From Streptomyces antarcticus (GTDB lineage Bacteria; Actinomycetota; Actinomycetes; Streptomycetales; Streptomycetaceae), in assembly GCF_026627255.1 (NCBI RefSeq), contig NZ_JAPNLM010000008.1, positions 124,001-188,000 on the forward strand: a DNA stretch of 64,000 nt, written 5' to 3'. The translations under genes were made by a program, and so were the position numbers. Each line of letters begins with the position of its first letter. Positions within the stretch are counted from its first letter, which is position 1. The notes beneath the pieces were generated by a model, which did no database searches, was not told the DNA's origin, and saw only the letters and a list, made by a program, of their open reading frames with translations. Positions 58,842 to 64,000 of this stretch are shown one piece after another.

Positions 58842-60269
58842 TCAGCGCTCGGAGGCCGTGCGCCGCTTCCGGGCCGCCATCGCGGCGTACACGAGGACGC
58901 CCGCGAAGAGGAAGAGCACGCCCTGGTAGACCGCGGCGTAGCCGGAGCCGGCGACCAGCCACAGCGAGAAGCCGAAGGCCAGGCCGGCCAGGGCGGTGTC
59001 GCGGACCAGGCGGCCGCGGTGCACGCGCTCGGAGCGGCCGGAGAGCAGGAAGTAGATCTGCGCGGCGGCTGACAGGAGGTAGGGGACGGTCGCCGTGAAG
59101 GTGGTGACCAGGACCAGGACCTCGAAGACGCCCTCCGGGCCGGCGGTGTGGTTGTAGACGGTCAGGGCCGAGGCGAGGGTGACCGTGACGAGGACGCCCA
59201 CCACCGGGACGCCGCGCCTGCGCTTCGCGAAGACCTTGGGGAAGAGCCCGTCCTTGGCGGCGGCGTACGGGGTCTGCGCGCTGAGCAGGGTCCAGCCGTT
59301 CAGGGCGCCGATCATCGAGACCACGGCGGCGCAGGCGACCAGGGTGCCGCCCCAGGTGCCGCCGAACATGGCGTTGACCGCGTCGGTGAAGGGGGCCTGG
59401 GAGGTGACCAGGGTGTCGTGGGCGACCAGGCCGAACACGGAGAGGGTGCCCAGCAGGTAGACGGTGGCCGCGCCGGCGGTGCCGAGGATCGTGGCCCGGC
59501 CGACGTTGCGGGCCGGATCGCGGACCTCGCCGGCGCTGACGGCGGCGGACTCGACGCCCAGGTAGCTGAAGAGCAGGATCGCCGCGGAGGCCGAGACGGC
59601 GCCGGCCGCGCTCTGGTCGGTGGCCCGGAAGGGGCCGAGGTTGGCCGGGTCGAAGAAGAACAGACCGCCGACGGCGACGAGCAGCAGCGGGGCGAACTTC
59701 AGCACCGTGGCGACCAGTTGGACGGCGCCCACGTAGCGGGTGCCCGCGAGGTTGGCGAGCGCCGGGAGCCACTGCACGGCGAGGGCCGCCAGGCACATCG
59801 ACCACGTGTGGTCGCCGACGGCCGGGAAGAGCACGGTGAGGTAGCCGACGGCGGCGACCGCCAGCGCCGCGTTGGAGACCCAGGCCGTGATCCAGTAGCT
59901 CCAGGCGGCCAGGAAGCCCGCGAAGTCGCCGAACGCGGCGCGGGCGTAGACGTACGGCCCGCCGGTCCGCGGGTGGCGCCGCGCGAGGCGGCCGAAGACG
60001 AGGGCGAGGGCGATCGCGCCGAGGGTGAGCACGGCGAAGGCGACCAGGCTGATCGTGCCGAAGGGTGCCACCGAGGCGGGGAGGAGGAAGATCCCGCCCC
60101 CGATGATGTTGCCCATGACCAGGCAGGTGGCGACGGGGAGGCCGAAGCGGCGGGCGTGCCGGCCGTCCTGCGGGTGGGGCTCCGGGGTGGCGGGGTCTGC
60201 GGTGGCTCCCCGGGGCGCGGTGTCCTGCGGGGCGTCGCCCCTGGTGGCTGGGGCTGCGGTGCTGGTCAT
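58842..60269 (-). CDS. APC-superfamily amino-acid permease
   Basis: A 475-residue transporter with about 12 helices. The substrate/Na-site motif on helix 1 is MGNIIGGGIFLLPASVAPFG. RTGGPYVYARAAFGDFAGFLAAWSYW is the helix 2-3 signature, and FSYLGVESAAVSAGEVRDPARNVGRATILGT covers helix 6 and its loop, all diagnostic of the APC family (arginine/ornithine, lysine or polyamine carriers). The substrate cannot be assigned. A 40-residue Ala/Pro-rich cytoplasmic leader precedes helix 1. The start is ATG 60269. Confidence 0.9.
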   Translation of the reverse strand: MTSTAAPATRGDAPQDTAPRGATADPATPEPHPQDGRHARRFGLPVATCLVMGNIIGGGIFLLPASVAPFGTISLVAFAVLTLGAIALALVFGRLARRHPRTGGPYVYARAAFGDFAGFLAAWSYWITAWVSNAALAVAAVGYLTVLFPAVGDHTWSMCLAALAVQWLPALANLAGTRYVGAVQLVATVLKFAPLLLVAVGGLFFFDPANLGPFRATDQSAAGAVSASAAILLFSYLGVESAAVSAGEVRDPARNVGRATILGTAGAATVYLLGTLSVFGLVAHDTLVTSQAPFTDAVNAMFGGTWGGTLVACAAVVSMIGALNGWTLLSAQTPYAAAKDGLFPKVFAKRRRGVPVVGVLVTVTLASALTVYNHTAGPEGVFEVLVLVTTFTATVPYLLSAAAQIYFLLSGRSERVHRGRLVRDTALAGLAFGFSLWLVAGSGYAAVYQGVLFLFAGVLVYAAMAARKRRTASER

Positions 60270-60344
60270 CGGTGGTGCGCCTCGGGATGTCTCACATGGT
60301 GGGCAGGTCGCCCCATGGTCGGCCACCGCGAAGGGCGCTCCAAA

Positions 60345-62537
60345 TCAGCGGGTTTCGTCCCGTACGGCACCCTCTACGGAAGGAAGGGTTCCGCCTGCGG
60401 CCCCCTCCGGCCGGTGATTCTCCGCCGCTACCCCGGCCGCTGGTTCGGCAGCCGCCCCGGCCGCTGGTTCGGTCACCCCGCCGGGCACCGCCCCCGCCGC
60501 GCGCGCCCCGGGCCGTGCGCCCTGCGGGAGACCGACCGGGACCTGCGGACCGTCCGCCTCGCGCACCCAGCGCCGCAGTACGCCGTGCACCGCCTCCGCG
60601 CCCACCAGGCCCGCGCCCGGCTCGGACAGCACGGTCGGCCACATCAGGAACGGGTGCCCCTGCTCCCCGCCGAGTCCGCCGTGCGAGCCGATCTGCTCCT
60701 CGAAGGCGTGCACCGCCCCGGTCTCGGGGTCGTACGCCGAGTTCACCATGACGTCCGCCACGTGCGGGAAGGTGTCGGTACGCCGGACCGCCGCCGCGGC
60801 GCCCGGGCCGAAGGGGGCGAGCAGCGCCTCCGCCGCGCCGGGGACGTCGAGCCGGGCCTCCGCCCCGCCCGGGCCGAGCACCACCCCGTCGACCAGCAGG
60901 AAGCCGACGCCCGGATGGTTGGCCAGCGTCGTCAGCAGAGCCGGGTGCGCGCGCTCGATCCACTCCCGCGCGGCGCGGCCGGGGACGTCCGGGAACGAGA
61001 TCAGCCCGAGGTTGCCGGACGCGAGCACCACCGGGTCGGAGCCCGGCCCCGGGTGGGCCTCCTCACCCTCCTCCACCGGCCGGTGGAGGACGGTGAGGAA
61101 GGCGGCCCGGGCCTCGGCTCCGCTGCGGGTACGGCCCGCCCGGCGCGAGACGGGCAGCCCGCAGCCCGCCCGCACCAGGTCCTTGAGGGTGAGCCCGTAC
61201 CGGCCGAGGAAGGTCTCCCCCGGGCTCTGGCCGTGGTCGGAGAGCAGTACGACCCGGTAGGCCCGCGGTGCGTGCTCGGCGACCCGGTTGATCAGCGCGA
61301 GGCTGCGGTCGAGGCGGGCCAGCACCTTGTCGGTGTCCCGGCCGCGCGGGCCCGAGTGGTGGGCGACCTCGTCGTAGGCGACCAGGTCGGCGTAGACCGC
61401 GGCGCGGCCGGCGAGCATGTCGCCGATCACCGCCGCCACGACCACGTCCCGTTCGACGACGGTGGCGAAGGCCCGGATCAGCGGGTAGAGCCCGCCCCGG
61501 CCGATCCGCGGCTCCTCCTCGCGCAGCCGCGCACGGACCGACTGGCCGATCTCGCGGCCCACCTCGGCGACGAAGGACAGCGCGGTGCGCACCGCGTTGG
61601 CCGGATCGCAGAAGTACGCGAAGTAGCCCGCGCGGGACCGGTTCGCGGGGCCGCGCCGGGCCGAGACGGAGAGCACCAGCGCCAGCTGGTCGGCGCCGCC
61701 GCTGAACAGGTTGCCCCGGCTGGCGCCGTCCAGGGTGAGCAGGCCGCCGTCACCGGTGCGCGCGATGGCCCGGCGCTGGAGCTCCGCGGCGCTGGTGGGC
61801 CGGTTGCAGACCACCACCTCGCCGGTGTCCTTCTCGTACCAGCGGAAGGCGGGCACGTCGAAGGTGGAGCCGTGCAGGATGCCGAGCTGGCTCGCGCCGG
61901 TCTGGCTGGACCAGTCCGTACGCCAGGACGTGACCCGGTGGCTGCTCTCCAGCAGGCCGGCCACCGTCGGCATCAGCCCGCTGCCCGCCGCGTGGCGCAG
62001 CACCTCGTATCCGACGCCGTCGAGCTGGAGGAAGACCAGCCCGGGCGGGGCCGCGCCGGCTCCCGGCGCCCCGGTCCGGCGGCGGCGCCGGTCGGCGAGG
62101 CGGTAGAGCCGCCTGCGGTACGCCTCGTCGTCGCGTACGGCGAGCGCGGTGGAGGTCGCCGACGCCACCGCGGACATCACCGCGGCGACCACCACCGCGG
62201 TGTCGGGGGCCACCTCGCCGCCGGAAGGGACCAGGCTGAGCGCGATCAGCAGCACCGAGCCGTTCAGGAAGAAGACGAGCAGCCCGAGCACCAGCGCGGG
62301 CACCAGCAGCAGGGCCCGGACTAGGACGGGCCAGACGAGCGCGCTCAGCAGGCCGAAGACCCCGGCACCCCAGGCGGCGGTCAGCCCGATCTGCGTGACG
62401 CTGTCACCGTCGCCGGACCGGAGCCGGAAGTCCGGCAGGATCCCGGCCAGGGCGAGCATCGTGAGGGTGGACACCGCCCAGACGAGGATCACCCGCACCA
62501 GGGCGGCGCCCGTGGTCCGCCACCGTCCTCGCAACAC
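60345..62537 (-). CDS. Membrane-anchored alkaline-phosphatase-superfamily protein with holin-like N-terminus
   Basis: A 730-residue protein. Residues 10-130 contain four membrane helices resembling the phage-holin-family-4 / YvlD-type module (VRVILVWAVSTLTMLALAGILPDFRL, VFGLLSALVWPVLVRALLLVP and on). A phosphodiesterase/phosphatase-fold domain follows: LVFLQLDGVGYEVL (metal Asp), a nucleophile-type SSQTGASQLGILHG, LVAYDEVAHHSGPRG, VVLLSDHGQSPGE (Asp-His pair) and SHGGLGGEQGHPFLMWP. Homologues are often auto-annotated as holins, but the catalytic-type domain is the larger part. The tail is Ala/Pro/Glu-rich. The start is GTG 62537. Confidence 0.8.
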   Translation of the reverse strand: MLRGRWRTTGAALVRVILVWAVSTLTMLALAGILPDFRLRSGDGDSVTQIGLTAAWGAGVFGLLSALVWPVLVRALLLVPALVLGLLVFFLNGSVLLIALSLVPSGGEVAPDTAVVVAAVMSAVASATSTALAVRDDEAYRRRLYRLADRRRRRTGAPGAGAAPPGLVFLQLDGVGYEVLRHAAGSGLMPTVAGLLESSHRVTSWRTDWSSQTGASQLGILHGSTFDVPAFRWYEKDTGEVVVCNRPTSAAELQRRAIARTGDGGLLTLDGASRGNLFSGGADQLALVLSVSARRGPANRSRAGYFAYFCDPANAVRTALSFVAEVGREIGQSVRARLREEEPRIGRGGLYPLIRAFATVVERDVVVAAVIGDMLAGRAAVYADLVAYDEVAHHSGPRGRDTDKVLARLDRSLALINRVAEHAPRAYRVVLLSDHGQSPGETFLGRYGLTLKDLVRAGCGLPVSRRAGRTRSGAEARAAFLTVLHRPVEEGEEAHPGPGSDPVVLASGNLGLISFPDVPGRAAREWIERAHPALLTTLANHPGVGFLLVDGVVLGPGGAEARLDVPGAAEALLAPFGPGAAAAVRRTDTFPHVADVMVNSAYDPETGAVHAFEEQIGSHGGLGGEQGHPFLMWPTVLSEPGAGLVGAEAVHGVLRRWVREADGPQVPVGLPQGARPGARAAGAVPGGVTEPAAGAAAEPAAGVAAENHRPEGAAGGTLPSVEGAVRDETR

Positions 62538-62692
62538 GCCGCACCCGCCTCACCGTCCCGCCCCTTGGGCCCGGCCTCAAGGCTCGCACAACCGCGCTCA
62601 CCCGGCCGGGCGACACCGGCCGCGCACGGATGTTCGCGGCCGCAGGTCAGGCACGGTGCGCCCCGGGGCACCGGTCACGCGCGGATACAGGT

Positions 62693-62762
62693 GCCGTCGG
62701 TCACGGGCCGTCGGTCACGAGCCGTAGGTCACGAGCCGTAGGTCACGAGCCGTAGGTCACGT
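62693..62762. repeat. 14-bp tandem repeat across a stop codon
   Basis: Five 14-bp units, gccgtaggtcacga and variants, run head to tail with a partial sixth. The fifth unit contains the stop codon (62757-62759) of the minus-strand gene that ends here, so the array is partly coding and partly downstream. Confidence 0.9.
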
Positions 62763-63161
62763 GCCGTCGTAGCCGGCGGTCGGCATGGACAGCCGGCGGT
62801 GCACCTCGGCCTTCATTCCGGAGGTGTAGGCGGGCTCTTCGTACCCCGCGGTCTCCAGCCGTACGCCGCGGCGCCCGCACTCGGCGGCGAACTCCTCGAC
62901 GGAGCGCAGCGCCCGGGCCAGCACCCGGTGGTTGGCGGCGACGAACAGGTCGACCTCGCCCGCGTCCACGCCCGACCACAGTCCGCAGTGGTCCGGACGC
63001 GTCCCGTAGACGAGCAGCTGACGCGTCACCACGTAGCCGTGGTCCGCGGCCCAGCGCGCACACATCGCCTGCTGGCTGCGGGTGTCCACGGCGAAGGGAT
63101 CGGCGTCCAGGTCCTCGAGCGGGGTCAGGCTGGCGATAGCGGCCACGCGCAGCTCTTCCAT
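62757..63161 (-). CDS. Degenerate resolvase-like domain protein
   Basis: A 134-residue protein whose strand-helix order follows the serine-recombinase catalytic domain: RVAAIASLTPLEDLD, DTRSQQAMCARWAADHGYVVTRQLLVYG, VDAGEVDLFVAANHRVLARALRSVEEFAAECGRRGVRLETA. The catalytic Ser of YxRVSxx is replaced (IASLT), and the DRLxR motif is NHRVLAR, so recombinase activity is unlikely. No DNA-binding domain follows. Similar small proteins occur in streptomycete chromosomes with unknown roles. The 3' end lies inside a tandem repeat. Confidence 0.65.
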   Translation of the reverse strand: MEELRVAAIASLTPLEDLDADPFAVDTRSQQAMCARWAADHGYVVTRQLLVYGTRPDHCGLWSGVDAGEVDLFVAANHRVLARALRSVEEFAAECGRRGVRLETAGYEEPAYTSGMKAEVHRRLSMPTAGYDGT

Positions 63162-63281
63162 GGCCCCCGACCCTACTCGGATCCGGTGCCGGGGAGGAGG
63201 GGTCCGCCGGCTCCGGTTCGGGGCGGATCGGCGGGGCAGCCTCTAGGCTCGGTGGCGGACGTGCGAGGGAGGGAGGCCCGG

Positions 63282-64000
63282 GTGCCGGTCGAGATCACGT
63301 GGTGGGGGCACGCCACATGCACGGTCGAGGACTCCGGGGTGCGGCTGCTGACGGACCCGCTGTTCGCGCGGCGCCTCGCGCACCTGCGGCGGCGGCGCGG
63401 CGCGCTGCCCCCGCCCGAGGCGGCGCTCGCGGACGTCGTGCTGGTGTCGCACCTGCACTCCGACCACCTCCACCTCCCCTCCCTGGCGCTGCTCGCGCCC
63501 GGAACCCGGCTGCTCGTGCCGCGCGGCGCCCGCCGGGCGGTGCCGGGACTGGCCCGGACCGCCGGGCAGCGGGACCTGGCCGTGACGGAGGTCGCGCCGG
63601 GCGACGAGTTCTCCGTACGCGCCGGGGTCCGGGTGCGGGCGGTCAGTGCCCGGCACGACGGACGGCGGCTGCCGTACGGGCCGCAGATCGCGCCCGCGCT
63701 CGGGTACGTCGTCGAGGGTGCGGCTCGCACGTACTTCGCCGGTGACACCGGCCTGTTCGACACGATGGCCGAGGAGGTCGGCCCGGTGGACGTGGCCCTG
63801 CTGCCGGTGGGCGGCTGGGGCCCGTACCTCGGTCCGGGGCACCTGGACGCCGGGCGGGCGGCGCGGGCGCTGGCCGAGCTGGCCCCGGCGGCGGCGGTCC
63901 CGGTGCACTACGGGACGTACTGGCCGATCGGGATGGACGCGGTGCGGCCGCACGAGTTCCACGCGCCGGGCGAGGAGTTCGTGCGCCGCGCGCGGCGGCT
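63282..64000 (+). CDS. Metallo-beta-lactamase-fold (UlaG-like) hydrolase, truncated by window edge
   Basis: From GTG 63282 (GGGAGG six bases upstream) at least 239 residues are read before the window ends. The zinc-binding motif HLHSDH is at residues 57-62, after VEITWWGHATCTVEDSGVRLLTDPLF, the typical start of UlaG-type MBL-fold hydrolases. YFAGDTGLFDTM supplies the Asp, and PVHYGTYWPIG supplies the last His. The family includes L-ascorbate-6-phosphate lactonase-like and phospholipase-like enzymes; the substrate is unknown. Confidence 0.88.
   Translation, partial: MPVEITWWGHATCTVEDSGVRLLTDPLFARRLAHLRRRRGALPPPEAALADVVLVSHLHSDHLHLPSLALLAPGTRLLVPRGARRAVPGLARTAGQRDLAVTEVAPGDEFSVRAGVRVRAVSARHDGRRLPYGPQIAPALGYVVEGAARTYFAGDTGLFDTMAEEVGPVDVALLPVGGWGPYLGPGHLDAGRAARALAELAPAAAVPVHYGTYWPIGMDAVRPHEFHAPGEEFVRRARR

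Noticed and set aside
59148..62324. A 1058-codon open frame on the plus strand
   Set aside because: Shadow of the APC permease and the holin/phosphatase gene, which carry motifs on the opposite strand.
60345..62537. Prophage evidence from a holin-like protein
   Set aside because: No other phage genes, integrase or attachment repeats are near, and most of the protein is a phosphatase-superfamily domain.
62693..62762. CRISPR-like array
   Set aside because: Units are only 14 bp, directly adjacent with no spacers, and no cas genes are present. The arrays at 607, 10871 and 19716 were rejected for the same reasons.

Overview
The window reads as Streptomyces or a very close actinomycete. GC is very high throughout, GTG and TTG starts with GGAGG-type ribosome sites are common, and there are a WhiB-family regulator, an HrdB-type principal sigma factor with its Lys/Ala-rich N-terminal insert, several MmyB-type XRE regulators, SpoIIE/STAS/HATPase partner-switching proteins and a MAB_1171c-type membrane protein. 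About 60 protein genes and one tRNA are present. I see no rRNA, CRISPR array, insertion sequence or antibiotic cluster.

Left part (1-16 kb). A truncated ABC-F ATPase is followed by a HATPase regulator, an acyl-ACP desaturase behind two tandem operator-like palindromes, and a WXG100-like cassette whose two middle genes carry frame changes. Then come a WhiB regulator, remnants of a TetR/MFS pair, a divergent pair that splits the polymerase and ligase functions of LigD, two FAD oxidoreductases, an XRE-cupin/Nudix operon, an MFS exporter with a C-terminal winged helix, and a GH4 glycosidase.

Middle part (16-34 kb). An MmyB-type regulator faces a three-gene operon: HTH protein, HExxH peptidase and 7-TM protein. 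After it come a DUF4239 protein, small membrane proteins, a divergent SpoIIE phosphatase / STAS / HATPase module, another MmyB-type regulator, an M20 peptidase remnant and metG. A membrane-anchored sigma-like protein then diverges from a sigma factor that overlaps an IclR-like gene, followed by tRNA-Leu(GAG).

Right part (34-64 kb). This holds a KAS III enzyme, fdhD, a 2Fe-2S protein, a bile-acid symporter remnant, an acyl-CoA ligase and a branched-chain amino-acid-type ABC system. In that ABC system both permeases and one ATPase are fused into a single 954-residue chain. Next are an aldo/keto reductase, a ricin-type lectin domain, a pterin dehydratase, a Tat-exported FAD oxidoreductase and an XRE/membrane-protein pair. 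A surface-glycan-like group (PIG-L deacetylase, GH15-like hydrolase, DUF6056 membrane protein) is followed by folD, a methyltransferase, hrdB, an APC permease, a membrane-anchored phosphatase-superfamily protein, a degenerate resolvase-like protein and a truncated metallo-beta-lactamase-fold protein.

Recurring themes are palindromic operator-like sites in front of single genes, short tandem repeats just downstream of stop codons on the minus strand, and several decayed genes between intact ones. All functional names come from motif recognition by eye; no database search was possible.
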